Source: Agreia sp. VKM Ac-1783
GTDB taxonomy: Bacteria; Actinomycetota; Actinomycetes; Actinomycetales; Microbacteriaceae
Length of the DNA: 64,000 bases
Direction of reading: 5' to 3'
NCBI RefSeq assembly: GCF_900177765.1
Contig: NZ_FXWI01000005.1
Span: forward strand, 186,001 to 250,000
Below, piece after piece: positions 14,908 to 23,583 of the stretch. The notes below the pieces were generated by a model. It was not told the DNA's origin and made no database searches. It worked only from the letters and a program-made list of their open reading frames with translations. Numbering within the stretch: position 1 is the stretch's first letter; every line of letters starts with the position of its first letter. A program made the position numbers and the translations under genes.

Positions 14908-15693
14908 TCATCGCGCCAGCGGGCGGCGGGGGCGCATCGGCGTGCGAGGTGCGGCAGCGGGCGGGGCACCGGATGCCCGTGCTGGCGACGCGGGCGTGCG
15001 TCTGACCGCGGGGGCCAGCGGCTGTCGCGACGGATCACCCGCCTGCCGTTCAGGCGCGAAGCTCTCGATGCGGGCGATAGCGGCATCGAGTGCCGTCTCG
15101 AGGGGCGCGGTCTGCTCGTGGAGCCGAGCGATCAGCAGCCCGCCCTGAAGTGCAGCGAGCAGGCCGACGGCGAGGCTTCGTGGGTCGGCATCGTCGCGCA
15201 GCGCTCCCGCGGCACGCACGGCCTGGAGGCCGTTCTCGACCAGCGCGAGCCAGAGGTCGAAACCCTCGACCAGCCCAGCCCGGGCATCCGGATCGGTATC
15301 GACGAGCTCGCTGGCGAGCGAGCCGAGCGGCGACCAGCCGTGTCCGACGCGATCGCGAGCCTGAGCGACGACCGCATCGCGCCACGATCGCAGCGACTCG
15401 ATGCTGTCGATCGATTCGAGGTGCGGCTGCTGCTCCGCGATGGCTACAGCGGCTTCGTGCGCCACGACCGCGCGCACGAGCTCTTTCTTGTCAGAGAAAT
15501 AGTGGTAGAGCTGCGATGCGCTGACCTTGGCGTCGGCCCGAACATCGTCGATGCTGGTGCCGGCTGCGCCCCGAGTCCGGATGCGTGCGGCTGCGGCCTC
15601 GATGATGCGGAGCCGGGTGGCCGCCCCTTTTGCCGTGAGCGCCGGGCGGTTCGGAGCGGGCGCATCGGTGGGCGGCATCGTGTCGGTGCTCAT
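14908..15693 (-). CDS. TetR-family regulator with Pro/Ala-rich tail
   Basis: A 261-residue regulator. The DNA-binding domain (AAAARIRTRGAAGTSIDDVR, KVSASQLYHYFSDKKELV) is typical TetR, and the middle is a LmrA/YxaF-like helical domain. The final 45 residues are rich in Pro, Ala and Arg and look unstructured. The start at 15693 has TACACT (15702-15707, complement) eight bases upstream and no ribosome-binding site. It is divergent from the copper/cytochrome oxidase gene, but control of that gene is not shown. Confidence 0.85.
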   Translation of the reverse strand: MSTDTMPPTDAPAPNRPALTAKGAATRLRIIEAAAARIRTRGAAGTSIDDVRADAKVSASQLYHYFSDKKELVRAVVAHEAAVAIAEQQPHLESIDSIESLRSWRDAVVAQARDRVGHGWSPLGSLASELVDTDPDARAGLVEGFDLWLALVENGLQAVRAAGALRDDADPRSLAVGLLAALQGGLLIARLHEQTAPLETALDAAIARIESFAPERQAGDPSRQPLAPAVRRTPASPARASGAPPAAAPRTPMRPRRPLAR

Positions 15694-15797
15694 GGGTGTC
15701 GAGTGTAGATCGAGTGGAATGAGGCATCCATTTGCCACGCCGCATGTGGGCAGTCTGAACGGGCGAGGCGCACAGGAATGCCGCGTAAAGTTGACGG

Positions 15798-17756
15798 GTG
15801 CCGAGAGTCGTTCGAACCGTTGGTCCCGCCGTGCTCCTCGCGGTGGGATTCGTGATGCTGTTCGTCGGCCTGCGCATCGCCGGCGGCGCGGACGCCCAGC
15901 TGCTGCAAGATCCCGGCCCGGTCGTGCGCTATGGCATTCCGGTCACCAAGATGATCGTCAACCTCGGGGCCGCGGGCGTGCTCGGCGCCCTGATGCTCGC
16001 CGTCTTCGCCCTGCGCTCTGACAAGCCCGAATTCAACCGGGCACTCGATGTGGCAGCGGGATCGGCTGCTGTGCTCACGGTGGCCTCGGCGGCCACGGGC
16101 TTTCTCACCTTCATGCAGCTCACGGTCAAGTCCGTGCGCTTCGACAATTCCTACGGTGAGCTGCTCGGCCAGTTTCTGACCCAGGTCGAGATCGGCCAGG
16201 CCTGGCTCATCACGACGCTCATAGCTGCGGCCGTCACCGTGCTGTGCTTCGCGGTGCGCAACGTGACGGCTCTCGTGTTCGTGGGTGTGCTCGCGGTGGT
16301 CATGCTCGTGCCCATGGCGCAGCAGGGCCACGCGGCCGGAACGACCGGCCACGACGCCGCGATCACCGCGCTCGGCCTTCACCTCGTCTTCGCGGCGGTC
16401 TGGCTCGGCGGTCTTCTCGTGCTGGTGATCATCTCGCCTCAGCTCGACAACGACCGCATGCTGTCGGTCGTCTCGCGGTATTCGACCGTGGCGCTGGTCG
16501 CGTTCATCGTGGTCGCGGCATCCGGTTATGTCAGCGCCGAATTGCGCATCGGCAGCCTCGATCGTCTGCTGACTCCCTACGGTCTGCTCGTTCTCATCAA
16601 GGTGGGGGCGCTTATCGCGCTCGGCATCTTCGGCGCCGCCTACCGTCGCTCGCTCATCGGCCGCCTCGCCGAGTCGGGCCGACGCTACTTCTTCTGGAAG
16701 ATCGCCGTCGTCGAGTTGGCGTTCATGGGTATCGCCTCCGGCGCCGCCGCGGCTCTCGGCCGCTCGGCCCCGCCCGTAGACCAGACGATCCCCGCCGTGC
16801 AGACTCCGGCGCAGATCCTCACCGGCGAGCAGCTGCCGCCCGAGCTCGTGTTCTCGCGCTACTTCACCGAGTGGAACTTCGACCTGCTCTGGATTCTGCT
16901 CTGCGGATTCGGCATCGTGTTCTACCTGGCCGGCGTACGCCGTCTGCGCAAGCGCGGAGATACCTGGCCCATTCACCGCAGCATTCTCTGGGTCGCCGGC
17001 ATGCTGTTGCTGTTCTACGTGACCAACGGTGGAGTGAACGTCTACGAGAAGTACCTCTTCAGCGTGCACATGCTCGGGCACATGACGTTGAGCATGATGG
17101 TGCCGCTGCTGCTTGTTCCGGCGGCTCCGATCACCCTCATCATGCGCGCGGTCGCCAAGCGACAAGACGGCACGCGCGGCGGTCGCGAGTGGGTCCTCCT
17201 CGCGGTGCACTCCAAGGTCGGCTCGTTCCTCGCCAATCCGATCGTGGCAGCCCTGCTCTTCGCCGGCAGCCTCTGGCTCTTCTACTACTCACCGCTGTTC
17301 CGGTGGGCGACCGTCGATCACATCGGCCACGAGTGGATGATCGCCCACTTCCTCGTCACCGGTTACCTACTCGTTCAGGCGCTCATCGGCGTAGACCCCG
17401 TGCCCTACCGCTTCCCCTACCCGTTCAGGCTGCTGCTCCTGCTCGCAGTCATGGCCTTCCACGCCTTCTTCGGACTCGCGATGATGACCGGAAACGGGCT
17501 CCTGCTCGCGGACTGGTACGGCGCGATGGGCAGGCCGTGGGGCGTGAGCGCCATCGAAGACCAGCAGGCCGGCGGAGGAATCGCCTGGAGTGTGGGCGAG
17601 ATCCCGACCGTCATCCTTGCGATCGCCGTCGCCATCCAGTGGAGCAAGCAGGACAAGAAAGAGACGACCCGCCGCGATCGCACGGCCGACCGCACGAACG
17701 AGGCGGAGCTCGGCGAGTACAACGCGATGCTCGAGCGCCTGAACTCCCGACGCTAG
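15798..17756 (+). CDS. CopD-CtaG fusion membrane protein
   Basis: A 652-residue polytopic membrane protein. The first half (about 1-330) is a CopD-type copper resistance/uptake domain (MVPMAQQGHAAGTTGHDAAI, LHLVFAAVWLGGLLVL). The second half (about 355-615) is a CtaG/caa3 domain (GVNVYEKYLFSVHMLGHMTLSMM). This fusion is common in Actinobacteria and is linked to copper delivery to cytochrome oxidase. GTG start: TAAAGT (15786-15791) ends six bases upstream. The tail is polar and charged. It ends four bases into the convergent neighbour. Confidence 0.9.
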   Translation: MPRVVRTVGPAVLLAVGFVMLFVGLRIAGGADAQLLQDPGPVVRYGIPVTKMIVNLGAAGVLGALMLAVFALRSDKPEFNRALDVAAGSAAVLTVASAATGFLTFMQLTVKSVRFDNSYGELLGQFLTQVEIGQAWLITTLIAAAVTVLCFAVRNVTALVFVGVLAVVMLVPMAQQGHAAGTTGHDAAITALGLHLVFAAVWLGGLLVLVIISPQLDNDRMLSVVSRYSTVALVAFIVVAASGYVSAELRIGSLDRLLTPYGLLVLIKVGALIALGIFGAAYRRSLIGRLAESGRRYFFWKIAVVELAFMGIASGAAAALGRSAPPVDQTIPAVQTPAQILTGEQLPPELVFSRYFTEWNFDLLWILLCGFGIVFYLAGVRRLRKRGDTWPIHRSILWVAGMLLLFYVTNGGVNVYEKYLFSVHMLGHMTLSMMVPLLLVPAAPITLIMRAVAKRQDGTRGGREWVLLAVHSKVGSFLANPIVAALLFAGSLWLFYYSPLFRWATVDHIGHEWMIAHFLVTGYLLVQALIGVDPVPYRFPYPFRLLLLLAVMAFHAFFGLAMMTGNGLLLADWYGAMGRPWGVSAIEDQQAGGGIAWSVGEIPTVILAIAVAIQWSKQDKKETTRRDRTADRTNEAELGEYNAMLERLNSRR

Positions 17757-18817
17757 TTGGGCTGCGCCATATTCTGCGAGCGGGCAGTGAACGTGATCTG
17801 CCCCGCGTCGTCGAGCGAGATCGCGTAGTTCAGCGAGAAGGGGACATCCTCGCTCAACGCCGACACGGTGCCATCGAACAGCGACTTCACCTCAACATCG
17901 ATGTGGGCCGCTCCGGAGTTCTCTGACAAAAGCCAGGACGACGGGCCGGCCACCACCTTGATCTGTGGATAGGTGACGATCGACCAGCTCGGATCGCCCT
18001 CGATGCGATCGCTGATGCTCTTCGAGAAGGGGCAGCCCACCGGGAACAGCACCTTCTGGGCCGCGCAGTCGTCGAGAAAACCGGTGAGCTGGTCGGAGAC
18101 GGCCTTCGTGAAGAGATCATTGGGAACGGCCTTGACCATGCCGCTCTCCGTCTCGCCAGGTGAGGCGAGGGCCACGGCCACGGTGTCGCTGGTGAGATAG
18201 TGCGACTCGTGCGACAGAACCACGAGCGAGGGCACGAGCACCGTGAACCGCCCCCCGGCCCCGAATGCGCCGGCGCCGGCGCCGAGATCGGATGCCTCGA
18301 GCTCGCCGGTGCCCACCGTCACGCTGGTCGTGTTGGTCACCGCGAGCGAGAGCGTCGCCACGGGAGACTCTTTGAAGCGCCACTGGCTGAAGACGCCGAA
18401 GTTCATACTGTCGTGCTCGACGACGAACTCGCTCTGGGTTCGTGCGGACTGGCGATCTGCGCCCTCGAGCGTGTAGCTCGCGGTCACGCGATGAACACCG
18501 GAGCCGAGATCGGTGTCGTCGGTGATGCGGATCTTGCTGATGGTGCCGAGTGTGTTGCGCTTGAGCAGAGCCGCACCCGCAGAATCGGGGGTCAGGTCGC
18601 TCGGGAGGTCGACGCCGGGCATGGAGAGTGCGCCGTCGACGTCGCGCGCCCCGAGCGTCTGCAGGTAGGTGGTGACGAATCCACTCGAGCTGAACACGGT
18701 GAGGTTGAGTGCGAGAACCCCGCCCGCGAATACTCCGATGAGCAGCAGCAGCGAGCCGCACCAGGCCAACACGACCTGCGTCGATGAGATGCGCCGCTTC
18801 TGCACATGCACATCCAT
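17753..18817 (-). CDS. Hypothetical membrane-anchored extracytoplasmic protein
   Basis: I do not recognise the family of this 354-residue protein. One N-terminal transmembrane helix (VVLAWCGSLLLLIGVFAGGVLALN, about 15-38) anchors a large, Thr/Ser-rich extracellular domain. Two Cys (DDCAAQ and VGCPFS) could form a disulfide. TAGACT (18824-18829, complement) ends six bases before the ATG. The stop codon overlaps the stop of the CopD-CtaG gene on the other strand. Confidence 0.75.
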   Translation of the reverse strand: MDVHVQKRRISSTQVVLAWCGSLLLLIGVFAGGVLALNLTVFSSSGFVTTYLQTLGARDVDGALSMPGVDLPSDLTPDSAGAALLKRNTLGTISKIRITDDTDLGSGVHRVTASYTLEGADRQSARTQSEFVVEHDSMNFGVFSQWRFKESPVATLSLAVTNTTSVTVGTGELEASDLGAGAGAFGAGGRFTVLVPSLVVLSHESHYLTSDTVAVALASPGETESGMVKAVPNDLFTKAVSDQLTGFLDDCAAQKVLFPVGCPFSKSISDRIEGDPSWSIVTYPQIKVVAGPSSWLLSENSGAAHIDVEVKSLFDGTVSALSEDVPFSLNYAISLDDAGQITFTARSQNMAQPN

Positions 18818-18899
18818 GGGGTCAGTCTAGGCAATGCCGCCGTGGGCCCGCCTCGCCGGAGGACACGCCCGGTAGATTGGATGTCCTCCCCTCGTCGCC

Positions 18900-20192
18900 G
18901 TGCACAGAAAGTCGTTCCGCGTGTCCCTTCCCGATCTGTCAGCCGAGCAGAAGCGCGTCTTCGATCTGATCGAGTCGACGAAGAACCACGTGTTCGTCAC
19001 GGGCCGCGCGGGCACAGGAAAATCGACGCTTCTCAATCACCTCAGCTGGAACACCGAGAAGCAGCTCGTGATCTCGGCTCCCACGGGCGTCGCCGCGCTC
19101 AACGTGGGCGGGCAGACCATCCACTCGCTGTTCCGGCTGCCGATCGGGGTCATCGCCGACTCCGACATCGAGCAGAACGGCGATGTGCGCAAGATGCTCA
19201 ACACCATCGACACGCTCGTCATCGACGAGGTCTCGATGGTGAACGCCGACCTGATGGATGCGATCGATCGCTCTCTGCGCAAGGCTCGCCACAAGCCGAC
19301 CGTTCCGTTCGGCGGGGTTCAGGTGGTGCTGTTCGGAGACCCTTACCAGCTGGCTCCTGTCCCGGGCGATTCCGATGAGCGCGCGTATTTCACCGACCAC
19401 TACCGCTCGATGTGGTTCTTCGACGCGAAGGTGTGGAGCGAGGTCCCGCTCACGGTCGTCGAGCTCACCGAGATCCATCGTCAGCACGACGACGACTTCA
19501 AGTTCATGCTCAACGCAGTGCGTCACGGCCAGGTGACGAAAGAGATAGCGGATGCGCTCAACGGCGCGGGTGCCCGAACTCCTCCCAGCGACGGCACGAT
19601 CACCCTGGCCACGCGCAACGATGCCGTGAACCGCATCAACGCCGAGGCGCTGAAGCGGCTGCCCGGCAAAGTGCGCACCGCGAACGCCGAGGTATCGGGC
19701 GACTTCGGGGGCCGCAACTATCCGGCCGAGGAGGCGCTCGAGCTCAAAGTCGGTGCGCAGGTCATGTTCCTGCGCAACGATTCAGAGCAGCGCTGGGTCA
19801 ACGGGTCGGTCGGCGTCGTCTCGAAGATCAGCAAGGCGGGCTCGATCTGGGTCGAGATCGACGGCGAGGTGCACGAGGTCGACCCCGTGAGCTGGGAGAA
19901 GCACCGCTACTCGTACTCGGCCGACGACAAGAAGCTCACGAAGAACGTCATCGGCGAGTTCACGCAGTTTCCGCTGCGCCTCGCGTGGGCCGTCACCATT
20001 CACAAGAGCCAGGGCAAGACCTACGACCAGGCCATCGTCGATCTGGGGCAGCGCGTGTTCAGCGCGGGCCAGACCTACGTCGCGCTGTCACGACTCACCT
20101 CGCTCGACGGGCTCTACCTCACCCGACCACTGCGCCCCGCCGACATCTCGGTCGACCCCGCCGTCAAGCGCTTTATGTCGCGCGGACAGTAG
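18900..20192 (+). CDS. PIF1-type superfamily 1B DNA helicase
   Basis: An ATP-dependent helicase of 430 residues. Motifs in order are Walker A GRAGTGKS (35-42), Walker B LVIDEVSMV, motif III GDPYQLAPV, motif V-like GAQVMFLRND, and the late motifs AVTIHKSQGKTYD and QTYVALSR. PIF1-like helicases unwind forked or G-quadruplex DNA. The GTG at 18900 is used; a GTG at 18921 preceded by AGAAAG is equally possible and would remove seven residues. Confidence 0.9.
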   Translation: MHRKSFRVSLPDLSAEQKRVFDLIESTKNHVFVTGRAGTGKSTLLNHLSWNTEKQLVISAPTGVAALNVGGQTIHSLFRLPIGVIADSDIEQNGDVRKMLNTIDTLVIDEVSMVNADLMDAIDRSLRKARHKPTVPFGGVQVVLFGDPYQLAPVPGDSDERAYFTDHYRSMWFFDAKVWSEVPLTVVELTEIHRQHDDDFKFMLNAVRHGQVTKEIADALNGAGARTPPSDGTITLATRNDAVNRINAEALKRLPGKVRTANAEVSGDFGGRNYPAEEALELKVGAQVMFLRNDSEQRWVNGSVGVVSKISKAGSIWVEIDGEVHEVDPVSWEKHRYSYSADDKKLTKNVIGEFTQFPLRLAWAVTIHKSQGKTYDQAIVDLGQRVFSAGQTYVALSRLTSLDGLYLTRPLRPADISVDPAVKRFMSRGQ

Positions 20193-20243
20193 CGCCCGCG
20201 TCGATAGGTGCTGCCATTGCAACTCACAGAGTTTTCGCAGTCT

Positions 20244-20258
20244 GATACCGTCGGTATC
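20244..20258. promoter_or_regulatory. Small inverted repeat upstream of the LANTG protein gene
   Basis: GATACC (20244-20249) and GGTATC (20253-20258) flank three bases, about 70 bases before the start at 20330. It could be an operator or leader hairpin. Nothing else is visible in this 137-base gap. Confidence 0.3.
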
Positions 20259-20329
20259 GATTGGTGCACCACCGCTGAGTCGATTCGCCTCCGGATGTAG
20301 AAGCACACGAATCTCCCGGGAGAAATCGA

Positions 20330-21355
20330 ATGACAGTTCGTTCACGCCTGTTCGCGCGGATCGGCGCCTCCGTCGCCGCTGTCTCGCTGAGTGTGCTCGC
20401 TGCGGGTGCCCTCGCTTCGCCGGCTGCCGCTGCATCGTCGCGCACCCTGCCGGACGGCTCCTCGATGTACGCCATCTCGTGCGACACAGACCTCACCGAC
20501 CTCTCGCTCTTCTCGGTCGACGCGACCACAGCTGCCGCGACGCTCGTCAACAACGGAACCCCCGACTCCGCTGATTGCGCCAGCCAGTCAGCGTGGAACG
20601 CCGCCACGTCTGTCGCCTATTTCGTTGCCTGGCAGGAGACGGGTCCGGCCATTCTCGCCACCGTCGACACAACGACGGGAGTCAGCGAGCCCGTCGGCAC
20701 GTTCACCATCGACGGCACCCCGGTGAGGGTGAGCGCGATCGCCATCGGCCGTGATGGTGCGGCGTATGCCATCAGCGTCGGTGCGCTCTATTCGCTCGAC
20801 CTCGGCACAGCGGCGCTCACGGAGATCCGCGATCTGAACATCTTCGGACTCTACGGATTCGCGGCTGATCCGACGACGGGCGCCTTCTACGGCGTGGCAT
20901 CGGGCGGCGGCTACTATGCGATCGATGTGGTGAACGGCACTGCGACCCTGCTCGGCAACACCGGACTCGCCGAGATCAACGACGTGCCGTCGTCGCTGCA
21001 GATCGACTCACGAGGAACGCTCTGGGTTGTCACGGAGCTCGTCGACGAGGTCGGTGACCACTCGCGCCTCTGGAGCATCGACCCCTCCGACATCTCTGGC
21101 AGCGCTCAACTGTCCGGCGAATTCACCGCTGCGACGGGGCAGTTCAGAACGTACTCGCTCTTGTTCGTGCCCGGGGTTGCCGTGCCCGCCGAGGTTCCGC
21201 TTGCTCCAGCCGACCCCGTTGTCGCGCCGGCCGCTGTTCCGACGCTTGCGAACACCGGGGTCGACGCCGCGCCGATCGCAGCGGGTGGAGCCCTCGTGGC
21301 CATGCTCGGTCTCGCGCTGCTGGTGCCCGGCATCCGACGTCGCGCCAACGTCTAA
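20330..21355 (+). CDS. Secreted beta-propeller-like protein with LANTG cell-wall sorting signal
   Basis: A 341-residue surface protein. It has a signal peptide (about 1-35, ending SPAAAA), a repeated Gly-rich domain with propeller-like strands (AAYAISVGALYSLDL, GAFYGVASGGGYYAID, GTLWVVTELVD), a Pro/Ala/Val spacer, then LANTG (306-310), a hydrophobic helix and RRRANV. LAxTG signals are processed by class E sortases in Actinobacteria. No sortase gene is in the window. GGGAGAAATCGA precedes the start, and a strong terminator follows. Confidence 0.82.
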   Translation: MTVRSRLFARIGASVAAVSLSVLAAGALASPAAAASSRTLPDGSSMYAISCDTDLTDLSLFSVDATTAAATLVNNGTPDSADCASQSAWNAATSVAYFVAWQETGPAILATVDTTTGVSEPVGTFTIDGTPVRVSAIAIGRDGAAYAISVGALYSLDLGTAALTEIRDLNIFGLYGFAADPTTGAFYGVASGGGYYAIDVVNGTATLLGNTGLAEINDVPSSLQIDSRGTLWVVTELVDEVGDHSRLWSIDPSDISGSAQLSGEFTAATGQFRTYSLLFVPGVAVPAEVPLAPADPVVAPAAVPTLANTGVDAAPIAAGGALVAMLGLALLVPGIRRRANV

Positions 21356-21366
21356 GCGCACCGATA

Positions 21367-21403
21367 GGAACGGCCCCCGGCGCGGTGCGCCGGGGGCCAT
21401 TCC
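21367..21403. terminator. Strong terminator hairpin after the LANTG gene
   Basis: Arms 21367-21383 and 21387-21403 pair at 16 of 17 positions (GGAA-GGCCCCCGGCGC stem) with a three-base loop, twelve bases after the stop codon. Confidence 0.82.
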
Positions 21404-21520
21404 TTCGTCTGTGTGCACCAGTGGCACAGCGATATGGCGCAGATCGACCTTCCCGTCGTGGTTTTGGTCGATTGCTGACAGATAGATCGTGGCCGGGCAG
21501 GTCTCGCGGGGTTCGCGGCG

Positions 21521-22216
21521 TCAGCGGATGGCGGCGACGACCGCATTGGCCAGGTCGCGAGGCCGCGAGAACTGGGGCCAGTGGCCGGTCGGCAGCTCCA
21601 CGATTCCGACCTCATGGAGGCGCGGCAACTCCGCGAAGTACGGCACTCCCGCCCCCATGCCGCGACGCATCTCCTCGGCGCTGTACGTGCACGTGATCAC
21701 GGTGACAGGAACCTCGAAGCGCGCCTCGTTCGTCAGCACCTGCGGGTCGCGGGCGACGCGAGTAGGAGTGGGCACGGCGCGAGCTCTGAAGTTCTCGAGG
21801 TCAGCGTCATCGAGACCGCCCAGTTCGAGGTCGTCGAAGAAGTCCCACTCGGGCAGCGGCAGCTCGCCGTTGACCTCGGGGATGTTCGCGTTCACCTCCA
21901 TGCCATCGGGGGTCGGGCCGCTGTCGACGTAGACCGCGTGCCGGATGCGGTCGGGATGGCGATCGACCACGGCGTGAATCACCGACCCACCACCGCTGTG
22001 GCCCACGAGCACGACGTCTCCGTCGAGCGCATCGACGTACTGCTCGACGTAACGGATGTGGTCGTCGAGGCTGATGCCGCTGCGGTCCGAGTCGAGCGAG
22101 TCCATGCCGGGAAGGGTCAGTGGGTGCGGGGTGTGGCCGGCCGCTTCGATGGCAGCGGTCACCGGAGCCCACGACCACGCACCGAGCCAGAATCCGGGAA
22201 CGAGAACGATGTGCAT
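21521..22216 (-). CDS. Alpha/beta hydrolase
   Basis: A 231-residue hydrolase. It starts with the oxyanion strand MHIVLVPGFWLGAWSW, has the nucleophile elbow VGHSGGGS (Ser 74) and the catalytic His in LPTGHWPQF. The substrate is unknown; related proteins include salicylate-ester and lactone hydrolases. TATCCT (22224-22229, complement) ends seven bases before the ATG, with no ribosome-binding site. An interspersed repeat lies directly upstream. Confidence 0.87.
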   Translation of the reverse strand: MHIVLVPGFWLGAWSWAPVTAAIEAAGHTPHPLTLPGMDSLDSDRSGISLDDHIRYVEQYVDALDGDVVLVGHSGGGSVIHAVVDRHPDRIRHAVYVDSGPTPDGMEVNANIPEVNGELPLPEWDFFDDLELGGLDDADLENFRARAVPTPTRVARDPQVLTNEARFEVPVTVITCTYSAEEMRRGMGAGVPYFAELPRLHEVGIVELPTGHWPQFSRPRDLANAVVAAIR

Positions 22217-22245
22217 GCGGGCCAGGATACGCCGGGGCGGCATGA

Positions 22246-22335
22246 TCTCGATACGCCGGCTCCTTCGTCGCGCGGCTACTCGATCGGCGCAGGCAGACGC
22301 TGGTCGAGTAGGCCGCCCGCGGCCGTGTCGAGACC
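22246..22335. repeat. Interspersed palindromic repeat, both arms
   Basis: Arm B (22246-22292, TCTCGATACGCCGGCTCCTT and onward) and arm A (22301-22335, TGGTCGAGTAGGCCGCCCGC and onward) are inverted relatives. Arm B matches 24864-24910 except for one base; arm A matches 24816-24850 and 24996-25030 at 34 of 35 bases. It fills the gap between the hydrolase start and the cysteine desulfurase stop. Confidence 0.85.
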
Positions 22336-22347
22336 CGGGTCTCGGCG

Positions 22348-23487
22348 TCAGCGCAGCTGCGTCAGTGCGCGCACGGCCTCGACCGCGGCGGCGGCCGCCG
22401 CCTCCACGTCGGCGGCGGTCGACGCCGGCGAGAGGCTGAACCGAACGGCGGTCTGCGCATCCACCGGGTCGATGCCGAGCGCCAGCAGCACGGGCGACGG
22501 TTCGTCCCTGCCGGCGGCGCATGCCGAGCCGCTCGACGAGACGATCCCGCGCTCCTCGAGTCCGAGCAGCACGCCCTCGCCGCTCGTTCCCACGAAGAGG
22601 AACGACGCGATCGACGGCAGTCTGTGCTCACGTGACCCGGTCAGTCTCGCCGAGGGAAGCGCGGCCTCGACGCGCTCGATGAGGTCGTCGCGCAGTGTGG
22701 CGACGCGTTCGGATGCCTCGGCTCGGCCGGCCGCGGACAGTTCCGCAGCGATGGCGAGCCCCACCGCGGCGGCCACGTTCTCGGTGCCGGATCTGCGGCC
22801 GCGCTCCTGCCCACCGCCGTGCAGAAGCGGCTCGAGAACCACGCGGGAGCGCGCGGCCAGGGCGCCCACGCCCTTGGGCGCGCCCAGCTTGTGACCCGAG
22901 ATCGACACGGCGTCGGCACCGAGCGCATCCAGGCTCACGTCGAGCCAGCCCGCCGCCTGCACGGCGTCGACGTGCATCACGGTGCCGGCCTCGTGGGCCA
23001 GCGCGCCGATGGCGACCGTGTCTTGCACGGTGCCGATCTCGTTGTTCGCCGCCATCACGCTCACGAGAGTCGTGTCACGGCGCAGCAGGCCGGCGAGGGC
23101 GGCGAGATCGACCCGGCCCGTCGCATCCACCGGCACGAACGAGACCTCGAAGCCGTGCACCCGGCGCAGAAAGTCGACCGACTCGAGCGTGGCCTCGTGC
23201 TCGATCGGCGTGGTCACGATGTGGCGACCCCGTGGCTGGCCGAGCGCGATGCCCTTGATGGCGAGGTTGATGGCCTCGGTTCCGCCCGAGGTGAAAGTGA
23301 CCTCGCTCGGACGCGCGCCGAACCAGCCGGCGAGGCGAGCGCGGGCGTCGGCCAGAGCGCGAGAAGCCGCGTCGCCCAGAGCGTGATGGCTCGACGGATT
23401 GCCGAACTCTCCGGTGAGGTACGGCCACATGGCCTGCAACACTTCGGGCCTAACGGGCGAGGTCGCGGCGTGGTCGAGGTAGATCAC
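22348..23487 (-). CDS. nadS: Cysteine desulfurase (NifS/IscS class) of the NAD operon
   Basis: A PLP enzyme of 379 residues that mobilises sulfur from cysteine. It has the N-terminal YLDHAATSPVRPEV, the PLP lysine in SISGHKLGAPKG and the reactive Cys loop SSSGSACAAGRDEP. It is last in the nrtR-nadA-nadB-nadC series. In this context such a desulfurase usually builds the 4Fe-4S cluster of quinolinate synthase NadA; the symbol nadS rests on that context. GTG start with a weak ribosome-binding site. Confidence 0.9.
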   Translation of the reverse strand: MIYLDHAATSPVRPEVLQAMWPYLTGEFGNPSSHHALGDAASRALADARARLAGWFGARPSEVTFTSGGTEAINLAIKGIALGQPRGRHIVTTPIEHEATLESVDFLRRVHGFEVSFVPVDATGRVDLAALAGLLRRDTTLVSVMAANNEIGTVQDTVAIGALAHEAGTVMHVDAVQAAGWLDVSLDALGADAVSISGHKLGAPKGVGALAARSRVVLEPLLHGGGQERGRRSGTENVAAAVGLAIAAELSAAGRAEASERVATLRDDLIERVEAALPSARLTGSREHRLPSIASFLFVGTSGEGVLLGLEERGIVSSSGSACAAGRDEPSPVLLALGIDPVDAQTAVRFSLSPASTAADVEAAAAAAVEAVRALTQLR

Positions 23488-23511
23488 GGGGTCACCGCAG
23501 TTGTCGCCCGT

Positions 23512-23550
23512 GCGGACAGTAGTGCCCGGTGCGCCGGTACATCTTGTCCG
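23512..23550. repeat. Second copy of the 39-bp hairpin family
   Basis: This segment aligns without gaps to 8393-8431 at 29 of 39 positions, including GCGGACA at one end and CTTGTCCG at the other. Its stem is less perfect than the first copy. It lies in the 97-base gap between nadC and the cysteine desulfurase gene. Confidence 0.6.
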
Positions 23551-23583
23551 TAGCGGTATCTGCTGGCGATCATCGGGCCTCGC

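Noticed and set aside
15690-17210. Long open frame (506 codons) on the minus strand opposite the CopD-CtaG gene
   Set aside because: It is Arg/His/Glu/Asp-rich low complexity, has no recognisable domain, and is the complement of a clear membrane protein gene with normal codon use.
15798-17756. CopD-CtaG fusion as a novel gene fusion
   Set aside because: This domain pairing is well known in Actinobacteria.
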